Origin: Sphagnum compactum
Taxonomy: Eukaryota > Bryophyta > Sphagnopsida > Sphagnales
Reading direction: 5' to 3'
Length of the DNA: 64,000 nucleotides
NCBI GenBank assembly: GCA_965153455.1
Contig: OZ234504.1
Location: 186,001-250,000, forward strand
Positions 1 through 13,419 of this stretch are shown piece after piece. The notes beneath the pieces were generated by a model. The model was given only the letters and a program-made list of their open reading frames with translations. It was not told the DNA's origin and ran no database searches. The first letter of the stretch is position 1; each line of letters begins with the position of its first letter. Position numbers and translations under genes: made by a program.

Positions 1-1393
1 GGTTTGAAAAAATTAAGACATGCCCATAGTTAATGTTTACACCTAAAGATGAAAGTATTGATGATTGGTTTTTTTTTTAAAAATAGGTATCTTTTGGATA
101 TGTCCTATTGTTTTTATACACTAAATGCAAGTATTGCATTTGGTAAACAAGATGATCTTACATAACCTTAGATGATGGGGGAATAGGTTTTTGCATTATG
201 AAATCAAGGGGGGTTACATAACATAGGGTGATACGGTATGGTATTACAAATTGAAAACTTTAACCCTCATCATGTAAACATTACAACCTAATGGATGCAT
301 AGGTTTAAATTTGAAAAATTAAGCAAACCTATATAATGAACCTTAAAATGTTGAATTAAAACCTTTGAATGTAACAAGAAATCCTTACATTGATTCTAAA
401 TTAAATAAACACAAAAAAAATTGGTTGCATAACTTCAATGGTGGAATTTAACAATTTTTTTAGAACTAAGTGTTAAATCTAATTTTGGAATTATTTTTGC
501 ATAACCCTAAATTGTGTACATACTATCAACTTATGTTTTAAACCTAATTAGGGGGGGGACCTCAACTAGTAGGAAGGTTTTTTTATCATTCATACATTTG
601 TCATGGAATCACATTCATTCTCCTTTCCTTTAATGAAAAAGAAAAGAAAAATAGGAACCTCGTTAAATATATGTGTGTATGTGAATAGATAAATTCACTT
701 TAAAAATATTCCATGAAAATAATATAAATGTTAGGAAAAAGGTTACCTCAAAATAATTAATGACAAAAAGGTGGGCTTAATTTCCCTAAACCCAATGTCC
801 CCCCTATTTATTTGAAACATATATTAAGCAAAAGTTTAGATTAGGGTAATGGAACATGAACATGAATTGGTTGATATGTGGGTATTGCAGTTTGAAACAT
901 TTTATGGAGAACCCAACCATAAACAAGACAAGATCAAAAGTTTACAATATTTGCATAGACAAACCAATTTATGCACCAAAGGGTCCTTTCATGAAAATGG
1001 GCAATGTAATTATATAAAAATATTAAATTACATTTTTTTGTTAAGGTTATTGTGCGAGTATTTCATGAAAAGGATAATGAAGGTATTACTTAAATGCTCT
1101 AGCATGGCCACAGAATGTGCGAACCTTATTAGATGAAGGTATTGTTCATTTGGTTTATAGTAAATGTAATCTATTTGTAATGGATGGGGGTATTATGTGT
1201 AACGTGGCATAAGATTAACCCAAAATCTACAAATCCTAAAATTAGAGGTCAAAATTAAAACAAGTGGATTGATACAAAAATGTTCAAGTAACCACATTAT
1301 AAAAAGGATGGTGACAAAAATATATCATCCTAAGTTAATATATAATGGTTCGATACAAAATGGTGTATACATGCACTAAAACTATATCTAGAA
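1..1393. other. AT-rich intergenic DNA, no gene recognised
   Basis: I see no recognisable coding sequence here. The only longer open frame (849-1136, plus) resembles nothing I know and has AT-rich, non-coding-like composition. The phrase 'gaaggtattg' and close variants recur here and up to about 2.6 kb, suggesting old repeat material. Confidence 0.5.
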
Positions 1394-2894
1394 TTATTCC
1401 TCTAAGGAAGATGAATTAGAAGGAATGCCCATACTAATGCAATACTTTGTTACAACATCTACAACTTTTGTTGCATGGTGATGAGTAAATTGTTGATGAT
1501 GCTCAAGCGCAAGTCGAATTGCATTTGCAACAAAAGCCTCCTTTGTTGTGCCTTGAAGCCCAACACAAGAAAACAAAAAAAACAAATTACATTCCAATGT
1601 TAAAATGCAAACAATGTTTTTAAAAATATATATAAGTATGGAAATATAACACCCATGAATGATTTCGGAATCCTGATACTTGGATATTGCATCCATTTCT
1701 GACTCAGTTGCATTTATTGGACTCCAACGTCCAATTCCGAACGCCCCATGCAACTTTCAAAGGTTTTGCATAAGCAATTTTACTTGCCCAAATTATTTCA
1801 ACAAGGTTTTCATCCTTTTCAAGGCGTGCCCATGCATTTTGTGGGATGAACCCCATTCCCATTGCCAGAATCCCAATGATGCCCAACATGATTTTTGAGA
1901 CTAAACGTACCAACAAAGGCTGTTTAACCTATTCCATTTGTTGCACTTGGGCTTGGAGTTCATCCCATTTTAACTCTACTTTCTTTTCCACTTTATCGAA
2001 AGCCTTCTTTTCATGCCGCTTTTGCCTTGCATGTGGGTTGCTCAAAATCTGTCTATTCATAGCATGGTGATTTTTTTGCCTTAGTCCCCCAACACGAGTA
2101 AAAGGACAGCCAATTTTGTGTGCCTCCATGCAAAACCCGTGTTTGTTATCCAAATGCTAACGAAGTAACCATTTAGCCACATAAGTGTCGGTGCATCCAT
2201 TAATCTTACACTTCCACCTTGACCTTTCGTGCACCCAATCTGCATCTTCCATTGCACGATTTGGTGGTATTTCTATTTGATCATTTTCATGTGAAGCCAT
2301 CAGAGCCCCTACAAGAACAACATTTAAAATCAAACCAGAAAATAATCTTTAAAAATGATGAAAGTATCACAAACAAGTTAACAATAAAAACTTACAAAAC
2401 ATGAAGGTATTGCAAATAAACCAATACGAAAATCCTACACAATATGAAGGTATTGCAAATAAACTAGCAAGAGAACTCTAAAAATATGAAGGTATTATAA
2501 ACTAGCAAATAAACACTAAATACAAGGAGGGCACTACAAATAGGCTAGCAATTAAAACCTTCAAACAATGAGGATATTGTTTGGAAAAAAATGCGCAAAA
2601 AAATACCCCATCCCCATTTTCAAATAAAGAATGAAGATGGGGTTTAGGGTTTGGATTGGGATTTTTTATTTGTAATGTGTTACATTAGATTCTTTTAAAC
2701 CCTATCATGTGAAATCTATCATCCATCACAACAAATTTACTTTTAAGAATAGGAGTGGGATTAAGGTTTACCTTCAAAAGTAGGAATATAGATAATAATT
2801 CTTTGTTCCACTTCAATTTCCTCTTCATTTGCTACAACATTCACTTGTTGATTATCAACAATCACCTTTCCTTTGCTAACTTCTTCCAACCATC
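1394..2894 (-). pseudogene. Broken C2H2 zinc-finger protein gene (three candidate exons)
   Basis: The family is not named. Reading the minus strand, a candidate exon at 2894-2772 (acidic, ending PTFEG) joins in phase to an exon starting at 2308 that encodes MASHENDQIEI and then a single C2H2 finger: C-x4-C (CKINGC), 16 residues later H-x4-H (HLDNKH). A charged stretch (KAFDKVEKKVELKWDELQ) and a conserved-looking block (IPQNAWARLEKDENL) follow. The frame is broken by a TAG inside the finger and a TAG after QVQQME, both one C-to-T change from a sense codon, and by a frame change near 1710. A further candidate exon with acceptor CAAG at about 1557 encodes AFVANAIRLALEHHQQF and ends at 1394. The phase-matched splice sites argue that this was a real spliced gene. 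It may be a repeated, transposon-associated family; function is unknown. Confidence 0.45.
2399..2580. repeat. Imperfect short tandem repeat
   Basis: The phrase 'atgaaggtattgcaaataaac' recurs in degraded form three to four times at roughly 50-60 bp spacing. It is non-coding. Confidence 0.5.
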
Positions 2895-3474
2895 CTATAA
2901 CAAAAGCAATTAAATCCTTACCAACAATCAATCAAAAAAAAAAAAAAAACAAAAGCTTGAATCTCCCCAACAATAGCAATTGCCACCACTACCCAAGAAC
3001 GTCAAGCTCCCTTAAACAAACAATTGCAAACAACATATAAAAATGGATAATAACTTTGTTTTTGGAACTTGTTATAGCTTTTTTTATACAAAAACAACAA
3101 CTTGAAACAAGAAGAATTGCAAATTTAAATGTTCCCAATATCAATAATACTAAATATTGTCCATTATATTTAAAAGCTAAAAAACCCTATACCTTAGAAG
3201 TTTTATTTTTGATTAAAATAAATTAATAATTTCTAATTATAAATTTTAATTATTGTAACAATATTTTTCATTATAATCGAATTGAATTAATATAAAAATC
3301 ATAAATTTATATTATTAAATTTATTTTATTATAATTATTTGCTTATATTGACTAATTATTTACATGAATTCATTATAAATTGATTTTTATAATTGAAAAT
3401 TTATCAATAATTACATTAAATCTTGGGCATCACATGTGGTGCCTTTGTGTACAACAACTGAAAAAAATAGCAGA

Positions 3475-3795
3475 AGATGACGAGGAGCCCAAAGCCTAGC
3501 TTGTTGTCGTCTTTTGCATTTGAGAAAAAAATTCAAGAGACAACAAGTTCGTTAGGCTCCTCCTCGTCTGTTGCACCTGAGAAAAAACTCAAGAGATAAC
3601 AACAAGCCAGGACCTCTTAGCTCCTCGTCATCTTCTGCATTTGAGGAAAAAAATCAAGAGAAATGACAACAAGCCTCCCAACTTGCCATCATCTGCTACA
3701 CCTGAGAAGAAAAACAAAGAGATGATGACAAGCCTTCTGGCTCGTCGTCATGTTCTACACCTAAGAAAAAAAACAAACAGATAATGATGAGCCAA
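3475..3795. repeat. Degenerate tandem repeat, about 65 bp unit
   Basis: About five imperfect copies of a unit made of 'ctcgtcgtcatcttctgca', then 'cctgagaaaaaaa', then 'caagagatgacaacaagcc' occur in a row. No reading frame is maintained. The array ends just before the dispersed repeat that starts at about 3807. Confidence 0.65.
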
Positions 3796-3806
3796 GAGTT
3801 AGGTAG

Positions 3807-4797
3807 TTTTTTTTATGTGGTGTGCATTTCAGTTCAGACCTACAAGGAAAGATCTCCTCTGTAGGTGCTGAGTCACACCAGCCAGCAAGAAGCCCTTTTC
3901 TCCATGAAACACGAATCCAGGAAAGCATTACAAATAGCTCAGCATTGTCAAACAATGCACAAACAATGCACAATGCAGTGTCAAAGATTTATGTAGATTG
4001 TAAATGAGACTCCAAACCTTGATTGAACTTTGAGCAGAAGAGGACAATTCTGAGAGAGCAGGGTGTTGGGAAAGTAGACTTTTTCAGTTGAAATGCAGAT
4101 ATATAAGCATGCTTGTTTTAGTGTCATTCATATTTTTTCTTCCAACCTCACTGAAACACCAAGTTTTTTCACTGGAATGGGTGAAGAGTGAGGACTCAGG
4201 AGGAGATAAATTTATGACTGTATCTTGGACATGGAGATATTGTAGCAAGCACAAATAGAGAACCTGCTGGGGATGCTCTAAGAGAAAGTAAAAGGGTTCC
4301 ACATTTACTTAAACTGTAATTGCTGGATTTCTGAGTTCAATTGTCTGTATGTGACAGAACATTGCTTGATTGCATATTTGCACCAATTTGCAATAGGTTG
4401 ATGTACAGAGGAGGCATTTCCAGTGGGTGCATTGGATTACAGAGTTTTGTGATATCTCTAGGCAGTAGTTAGGAGGGGGCAGAAGATTGGGGCCGATTTG
4501 TGAGTTACTAATATGTAGTGGATCTTAGAGCTCCTTTACCTGCCAGGGTTCCAAAGGCAATTTGCAATTGCATAAATCACCATTGGGCCTGTCATATTTT
4601 CCAACATCTGTATTCCAGGACAGTCGGGCTCAATTATTTCTCAGTGTTTACAGGTTCTCAGAAATACAGATGAAAGCTTTAGCTAGCAGGGTTGCAAAAA
4701 TCAAAATCGCACCACCACAAGAGACACACACACATACAAGCATCCAATGCAGAGAACTACAATGAAGAAGGGAGAAGGGGTGAGGACTGGGGAGGGG
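3807..4797. repeat. Dispersed ~1 kb repeat, copy 1
   Basis: This stretch is nearly identical to 35664-36657 in the same orientation, from 'tgtggtgtgcatttcagttc' through 'tgaggactggggagggga'. The two copies differ by scattered substitutions and small indels and diverge abruptly at both ends. I find no convincing coding capacity, terminal inverted repeats or LTRs. Confidence 0.85.
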
Positions 4798-7700
4798 ACA
4801 AAGGAAACATGTGGAACTGTTGGAGACATAATTTCCAATAGATGACAGCTCTAGGGGGTGGAAAAGTTGTGCAAATTTTAAGGTTGCCAGCTGTAGAGAA
4901 ACTGGAGCGTTGCAGTGACCTCAAGAGAGTGATATTTTCACAGTTTTGGTCCACTGAACTGCACCAACAGTAATGAGGTTCCAGGAATACATGGAGAGAG
5001 CCTGAGCCTAGCACAAAACAATGTGATGAAAGGAAGGTTCATGTCATTTTAGAAGTGAGAACATTCTGAAGTTCACTCCAACTTTCAAACCCAAGTGAAA
5101 TTGCAACTGAAGTGCAGTAGCATGATAGGTAGCTTCATTGTTCTTGTTCAGTTGGGTTGTAGGTGCCAGGGTATCATCACAGGAGAAACCCAATGGCAGT
5201 CTCATGCTATTATCTGAAGGGCAATAGACATATCATACAAAGGGACAACTCCCTTGTCTGAATGTACACTATGGAACAGAGTCTCAACAACTTCTCAGAT
5301 TCCTAGCCAGACACTCAATCCCGGGCACCTGTGACTTTTGAAGCAGAAATTCCAGAAATGTTCTTCTGCCCATTGTTTGACAAGGTTTGGCATGTGGATA
5401 AAAAATACTGTTGGGGACATTGGAAATTCTGGAGATAGGCACGGATCATGTGGCAAGATAGCATTTGCTCGGTGCATTGATTGGTTGCTCAGTGTGGTGA
5501 CAGAAGATGCCCTGTTATTAGTGAACACAGGCAACCTTGGTATTATTGAAAGCAAGAGAATTCATGTGAGGAGCTGAGAGCTTGATCAGAGAAATGCAAG
5601 CTGAGGAATAGTGAAACTGGTGGGAAAGAGCAAGATGTTTCCTTCAGCTTCAGGTTCCCATGGTCTAAACCCATCAGGTAGTGAACCATCTCCAAGCACC
5701 CTGTTACACATGCAATGTTTATGTTTGGATGCTGTGTCACAAGACTGAAGAAAACCTTGATAAGTTCATCGAGTGCTCACTGCATTGGTCTGAGTTTGGA
5801 ATTCTGGAAGATGACCATCTCAGCAGCGAACCCAAGCTGTGATTGTCACACAGTACTCTACATTGTGGTAACCCCTGGCCATTCAAAGTCTTTGAGGCAA
5901 GAGTTGGGCCAGGTCAAGATGACCACTTATGGTCTACTTCATAAACGAGGCAAATGCTGCCATGGTTCCCAGAGATACCATTGCTTAGATGTTATTTTTC
6001 ATTAAAATTCAGTCGAGTCTTGTCAGTCCAACGCCACAATCATGTCAAGTTAACATTACTCAGGCGAACCCTCAATGGAATGGGCTTGTCCAAACGCCAA
6101 TTATGTGGCTCAAATTATAGAACTGGACCTGAACATGCAATTTTTCTGGCTGGTTCCAACTCATTGTGCTGGCAAAAAAAATAAATTCAAACCTTGCCGG
6201 ATTTTGAGTCTGATTTTGAGCCCAAAATTAGGTTGGATGATTTTTTTACAGTCACCAAAACCCTAGACTTTCTCACGACTCAAAAGCCATAAGATCATCA
6301 AGAACATAAGGGAAGTTTAATATCACACAGCTCTTTGCTCAAGATCTTGATACACTGAGCGTTAGCTTGACTTAGTATGGTGGTGGTGTACATACCCAAC
6401 AGTGTTTAGTTTTGTGCATTTGTCTTGTGCTTTTTATTTTCCCCCAATGGTGTGTGAACTGAAAATTTGTTAACTAGCAAATGCCAATGTTGAAAGTTTA
6501 GTTTATGTGTGCCTAGACCCAAGAATATTTGCTCCCACCTTTTGACCGCATTTCCATGCAGGGTGAGGTTGCATGTATTCTTGTTACACTAGTTTAAAGG
6601 GGAGATCTGTAGGCTGGTATGTGTCGCTAATGAGTTTTTGAAAAATTCTTGTGTGAAAGATGATAGTTGTGAAATTTTGCAAAGTTTTGTGTTGTGCATA
6701 GCAATTTATTTTCTATTTTTTAATGTGTAAGCAAGCTGATAGATTTCACACTTGAATTGGCTTAGTTAGTCTTCAACGTATGTCAAATGCACTAACAAAT
6801 TATTTGTTTAGTGGTTTTTATTAGATGATATTTGTTTGGTAGTGCTACAAAAGATGCAAGAAATTTGAGTCCATCTAAAGTTGGGTTGTAATACTTGCAG
6901 TGGTCGCATTCTGGGCTTCTTCAGGCCTCTAGAAACCTATGTGTTCAAGAGTGGACAGTAGTGGTTTACTTTAAATAATATTTGGTCATAAGATAAGGAT
7001 GTTATTCATTATGGTTCATTTCTCGCAATCCTAGGTTCTCCATTCACATCTTAATTCTTTGATTGCCTCCTTCCAACCATGTGGGCTTCCTTCCACCTAC
7101 TCTTTCACCTCACTTTCATGTTTTCCAAGCTTTTTGTTGAGGTCATAAAAATACACAGTTGATCAAATCTATACATAACCCATCAGAAATCAGGTGGCTA
7201 ATGGGTTATGAACTATTGGCTACCTCCAAGGTTCCACTCAATTTTGTGATATTGTAAATTTGGTAATTTCCCAAAACTTAGCAACATTAGTAAAAGTTAT
7301 ACTGGTTATGGCAAATAACTGAGGCACATGAGAAAACAACATTCTCTGAAAATTTCCCAATTTTTTGTCAAGAAATGACAAAATTTGTTGGGAAAAAAAC
7401 CATTGATTGCCACCTCTCTAGTAGTTAATTTACCACCGGAGCATATTAAACATGTGTAGAAACACTCTCACACAAAACTCTGGCTAACATAACAAATCCC
7501 AACTTCAATGGTCACATCAAAAACTAGGCAACCAGAAAGAAATATGGGGAAATTGAACACCCACCTGCACAAAATGCCACATGTGGGGGTAGTTGAAGGA
7601 GGTTTGGTTATGAAACTAGCAAATTTTTTATTATATGTGCAAAAGGAAAATAATGTACCTATCCATTCCTTGCAGCCCACCCACAACTTCAAAACAAAAG

Positions 7701-9075
7701 AAACGTCCTAAAAGTGTGGTGTTAGTACACAAAGTGTGTTGTTTGAAGTACAAGATGTGAGCCAAATTTGTGAAGGCTCGGAGGGTGGGGAGCAGTCTCT
7801 AAATTAGGTCATGGGAAGCACATGAGTGGGTAAGCTGAGTGGGTGAGCTTGCTTTCATGCCAGAGTATAATTTGGGCAGATTAGCTAACTGCTCCTACCT
7901 AGTCCTTGTGGTCCTTGTATTTGTTTTTCAGTAGGCTTTGATAACATAACATTGGTGGTTCTTTGGATATTTTTCTCATTATTTGCAATTTCAATGCAGG
8001 TGGTGGCATAAGATGAGGCAGTTTTGCAGGCAATGAATGTGAGCTGATGGCCGAACAATTTTTTTCCAAAACTTGGTGATGATCTTTAGTCAGTCACATT
8101 AAACATGAAAAAGACTTAGGTGCACTTGTATATCTCAATGGGACATCAACAAATTTGAAATGCACCCACTTCAACCAGGGGTGGGATCTTCAGTCTGTTA
8201 AAATAAATATGAAGGAGGTTTATTTGCACTTGTATATCTCAATGGGAAATCACCAATGAAGCAAGGGTGGCTGATTCAGCTCTCCTGCAGCTAGTATTTG
8301 GAATGCAGAGTTGGCTGCTGAGGCTGATTCTGACAAATAACTTTTCTTCAGTTAGCAACCTACCTGCTCTCAGGTCACTGATTTTGAATGACTTGCCTAC
8401 TACCAAATAAAATTCATGAATTGGCTTTCTATGCCTCTTCTCTAGTACATGGATGGTGCCGGTCTTCAGACATCTGATAATAAGATGTATGTAGCTTCAA
8501 GGATCAGGGTTTTGGTGCTACATGTGAAAAGCTCATGGAGCTTCAGGGATCAGGTTTTTCTCATTGCAAACTTTTGTGTAGGGTAATGCTATGGCTACAG
8601 AGCATTATACCTTGTGAACTGAGGCCTGTGGAGCCCAAGGTCTGGATTATATTGTCCTATTGCATGGCATTACTGGAAGTAATGATCAAGGTGGGCTTGT
8701 ACAGTGGGGCCTCTTGCAATATGAGTAGGAGGCCTCACCATGAAGGCCTACCTCAATGTGTACACAATGGAATGCCCGCTGGCAAGTTCATGACAGGTGA
8801 ACTAGGAAACCAGGTATCCAAGGTGTTTGAATCTAAATGGGTTTGAAGGGTTTTCTCCTATTTCGGTCCTTGGTGAAGAGTGGGCAACCAATTCACCTTC
8901 TGTACTCGTGTTTAGAGAAAGTATCTAATCCTGGAAAAAGGAGATGTGTAGCCAGAAGCCCAAATGGTGAATCTTGATCAATCTCGTGTGTATACTTGTT
9001 AGGAACCCACTTCCCCCTTGTAGTGAGGAGAAACAGCCAAAGTACAACCAAGTTGCTCCCCATTTTTGTTGGGTG
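4798..9075. other. Intergenic DNA, no gene recognised
   Basis: Several open frames of 60-100 codons occur (for example 5338-5577 and 8535-8846, plus), but none shows a family I recognise or phase-matched exons. A ~110 bp imperfect duplication lies at about 8090-8260, sharing 'cttgtatatctcaatggga'. Nothing else stands out. Confidence 0.45.
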
Positions 9076-9120
9076 ATCCTTGACACCAAGACACGGACCT
9101 ATATCCTTGGTGTCAAGGAT
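9076..9120. repeat. Perfect 15 bp inverted repeat (hairpin)
   Basis: The arms ATCCTTGACACCAAG (9076-9090) and CTTGGTGTCAAGGAT (9106-9120) are perfect reverse complements separated by 15 bases. No protein feature explains them. The arm resembles the internal 'ctaggtgtcaagg' of the MITE at 39.9 kb, so this could be a remnant of a related foldback element. Confidence 0.8.
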
Positions 9121-10554
9121 GGGCAAACAAAAAGTATTTTTTTTCTCAAGTTGTTGCATTTTCTTGGTGTGAAGAAAAAGGCAAGAACTTGAGCAAAATA
9201 AATGTGAGAAACTCCAGCTCGGTGAGCATTGGGTGCTTGAATTTTTTTCATATTAGCTCCTGGATTATGTTAGCCTATCTGCCTTTGAGCTGGGGATGGT
9301 GTTTTTTTTCTGGTGAAATTTTGGCATTTTTAGACAAAGAAATTGTGAATTATTATTTTTCTAGTGTAAATTTGACTAAATTTGCTAATTTTTCATTAAA
9401 TTTCACCAAACTTTCCATCTCTAAAAAGTGGGAAAAAAAAAACACCATTGAGGGGTTTAAGAAGAGCTGGGAAGCCCCAACTAGTTCAACCGAAAGAAGG
9501 TAATTGCTTTTGTGACCATGTTCTTGCATGGAGCCTCACAAACTCCATGAGGTTCTTCTTTCTCTTCAATACATTTTCAATTCCTGAGTTGTAATCAAGC
9601 TTCTTCACCCGTGCCTCTCCTAGTTGAGTGTCATGCAACCACTCTCCTGCAACCATTCTCTAAGAAAGGAGAATTGGGTGTGGACCCAAATAGATAATTG
9701 GGTCTTTATTTTGAACTCTTGCAATCCAGAAGTAGTCATGTACTGATTCAATGCAAGGGATGCTCTTTCTTTCCAAGTTTTTTTTGCCAAACTGAACCTT
9801 CCTTGACAAGGTTTTGAAGGGTACATTTTTGTCACACCTACATATAGAAAGGTAGTCTGAACATTTGCTCTTGTATGTGAGTTTAGAGTGACATTTACAG
9901 ACTCAATACCAATTTGAGATTGTAAAAAGCTTCTTATTTGTTTGAATTTGTCATGCACTCAAAGAAAAGGTTAAATATTCACCTAATTGTAGCATTTTGG
10001 TCATCCCGTTCCATATTTTGCACATTCCTTTTTCATTCTTTTGGTGGATTGTTTGTTCCTGCCAACAATAGCTTGCCCTACATTTAAAGGCTCTCAAAAA
10101 TGTAGGAGAGAGGTGTGTGTTCCAATGCATGAAACACATCATTTTTAATGATTAGTGCCCATGAGCAAACCAATGCCATTTGGACAAAATCTTTCCCAGG
10201 AGGTTCTAGTAGAGGTCAGCTTTCTCTTTGGTAGGTTCTAGTACAGGTCAGCTTTCTATTGAGCTCTGCTTCAGAGACCATAAAGCATCAAAGTCTTGAT
10301 TACCTCAAGATGCTTGTGCAATATAGTAGCACCTGACCTCTCAGAACAATTTTTCCATTATTCTTTGTGAACATTTTACATTCTTCAATATCATGGACTG
10401 TCTTCAACTGTTGGAGGTCAAGCTCACTTTCTGGAGAGATTTTGGATCTGGAATAGCACCCATTTAGCCTAATTGAGATTAAATTGTCATTCATGTAGCA
10501 AACAAAGCTTAAAGACAACACCCAGTTGACATAACTAATATTGGATTGCCATTC
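9121..10554. other. Intergenic DNA, no gene recognised
   Basis: A minus-strand open frame at 9620-9958 continues, after one stop, into another at 9951-10142. I do not recognise the product, and it could be old retroelement sequence. A 33 bp direct duplication sharing 'ggttctagta' and 'aggtcagctttct' lies at about 10203-10260. Confidence 0.4.
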
Positions 10555-10557
10555 TTA

Positions 10558-10939
10558 GAGCGTCTCCAACTATGTGCTTAGTATGTGACTCCAGATAATA
10601 AAATATATTGTGAAAACGTCAAAATGTACTGCCTTAGCTCAAGAAATTAGTTTATTTCCACCAAATTTGTGCAGCGTGCCGTGGCTGGTAAAAGGAGCAA
10701 CACAAGTGGTGCACCTCCCAAAAAGAGTGTAATAAATTGCACCTGACTACAGCTGAGTATTTCCAATTGGTCGATCACAATGATTGGTCCAAGCGGTTTG
10801 CTATGAATAGCCCCACATGGATATGCAGTTCCAATTTTAGTTTTATTGGCAGGGTTGCCCTGAAAAAAAAAAAACAAAAAAACTTAGACATTTTATTTTA
10901 CTATCCAAAGTTACATACTGAGCACCTTTGGAGGTGTTC
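10558..10939. mobile_element. MITE with ~33 bp inverted termini, flanked by TTA
   Basis: The left end (GAGCGTCTCCAACTATGTGC...) and the reverse complement of the right end (GAACACCTCCAAAGGTGCTC...) align over about 33 bp, both reaching 'AGTATGT'. The element is 382 bp. It is directly flanked by TTA on each side (10555-10557 and 10940-10942), the trinucleotide duplication typical of PIF/Harbinger (Tourist-like) elements. The start resembles the widespread plant MITE end GAGC(A/G)TCTCCAAC. It has no transposase, so it would be non-autonomous. A ~75-codon minus-strand open frame inside is incidental. Confidence 0.75.
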
Positions 10940-10942
10940 TTA

Positions 10943-13419
10943 GACCAAACAAATCTCAAATTATTTGCATGGACCTCCATTATACACCTAAGAAGCTCAT
11001 AGACTACTTAGGCATGGGATTCAAGATTTGATGTTGCAATTCTTTAGTATTTTGATCAAAGTTTTTACTTTCATTTTAGACCCAATTGGCCAATATCATG
11101 GTAATTTGATGTTTGTTTGAGCAAGTCTTAAAATTGGGTTTATGCAATAATATGATTCAAGATTTTCCCTCCAAGATTTTTTTCAATAGAAGTTTCCCAC
11201 CACTTTTCTCATGATTTTTTCCCCTACTTTTGTAAAAAGGAAAACAACCCCAACAATACAATGACAACAAATTGCAACAATTATGATCCCATCCTTGTTT
11301 ATTTTTTTACCCATTCCTCTCATTGCAAACCAAATTTGCTGCAAATAATCCAAGTCACCAACTAAGTCAGCATACCAAGGGTAGCTTGATGTGTAAATCA
11401 AAAGCAAATACGAAGGAAGTTTTATGTTATAATCTAGGAGAAGATCAATCAACATTAAGTCAAAAAATATGCTTCTTTAGTTCAAGTGTAGTGATATGCA
11501 TCCATTTTTGTGCTTTGTAGGTATTTGGGAATGATGTGTTTTGTATATTTCTTACACCCTATGCCATTTAGCATTTCCCCAACAAATTGTTTCTCTATTT
11601 TGTTTTATATTTTTTCAATTCTAGAAAAAATATTTGAATATTTATTACAAAAGGTTGTTGATACTTCGAATTGTTAACAAGTTTGACAAGGTGAAATACT
11701 CTTGTATGAAACATATCACCTCCAATGTTATTACATAATGCTTAATGTTTTAATTGTTCTATTAATAAAAATTTGATATGTGTTTAAATGCTTCAATGGA
11801 ATCCAATTGGATTTCGTTGTGACATAAATAATAGGTTTTTACATATTAATGTTCAAAATGGATTTGAAGTTATTCCAAGACAAAGCCAATTTAATATACA
11901 AATTTTCATGTTGTTAGGTCAGTCATTGAAGAGCACCAATATGGAATTAGAAACATGCCATAAAAATTCATTAAAGCCATCCTATACTTATTTGAACAGT
12001 TTTGAATTTGGGAAAGAAAGGTTTGAACATATAATTCATTAAACATTGAAAAACAAGAGTAGCATTTGGACGTTGAAATGGTGTAACCAAACAATCCAAA
12101 CTAAAATTGATTATGAATGCAACCTCACCCATAGAAATATCACCTAGCAATTCTTAAATCTAGCTTAGGCATATGTACCTACTAATGTTGGACAATTATT
12201 AAAAACAAACACAAACTCCTAAAAATTATCAATGCAGTCCTTAGGATTCAAAAATGTGATTTTCAAAAAAAAAAGAAAGACCCAATTCTTGTATATAACC
12301 CATGAATCTCATTTAAAAAATCAAATCAAATAAACAACCATAAAATTGGTAATTCATTACCAAGTTTTTCATTAAAACTAATAGTCATTTATGATTTTAA
12401 AAATTAATAAAAAATCGAGATTCGTGGTTCTTTAATATTGATTTTTCAAAAAACTGAAAGTCACTGTTATTTTATTCTAAAATAAATAAAAACCCAAACT
12501 TATGGTTCTTTATAAAATTGCACAACAGTGGTAAATACTAGGCATGAACCTTGGTGAAACAATTTAGGTTAATAGTTGACATGCATTTTTTTTTGTTTGA
12601 ATCTTGAAAGGTAGTGTTGCACTTAACAAGAGTTGCTTGGAAATCATTCAACAATGCACATTAACATTCTAACAATGGTGCAAACGATGTTAAGGCCATG
12701 TTAGGATAAATTTAGTTTTCTTGTTGCATATCTTTAAAAGCAACAAGTATTTCCTTGCCATGGAGGCAACTACATTTTTTGATGCAAACATGACTTTAAA
12801 CAATAATATGAAAAGCCTAGAATGAACTTTTTTTCAAATGTCACGATATGAAAAAAATCATAATCATAATTCCAAATGGGCTTAATATGTATGACAATCT
12901 ACAAATAGGACTAAAAATATGTCCAACCTTAGAAAATAGATAATGAACATGAACAAGGATGTGACATGTAGCTACAAAAAAAAAGAAAATTCATAACATG
13001 AAAACTGGGTATAAGAATGAAATGAATAAGACTATAGGTGAAAGGTCATAATTAGTCCTAAACAAACTAAATGTAAGAGGGGAGATTCTTCCTATTTATG
13101 ATTGGGAACTAATTCCAATGAACTTTTAAACTAATTATTATGGATGAAAAGTAAATGATGATAAATGAGTGTCATTCATTGGACATAATGGATGAATATG
13201 AAAAATGATTGATGAAACTTATGCATTTTGATGAATAAAAAACTGATGGATGTAAAAAAAATCATCCATGAATAATGAATTAAGTTACATGAACTAACAT
13301 ATGAAATACCATAACCTTTTCTTATTAAATGTAAGAATCATAATACATAATTTACAATGTATGTCCATGTTGCATATCATCCAAGACATTAATAATGATT
13401 AAACTAGTGCAATAAATAA
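10943..13419. other. AT-rich intergenic DNA, no gene recognised
   Basis: Composition is strongly AT-rich with many stops in all frames. I see no recognisable domains or splice-supported exons. Confidence 0.45.

Noticed and set aside
8535-8846. 103-codon plus-strand frame
   Set aside because: No recognisable domain or splice context, and it sits in repeat-rich intergenic DNA.
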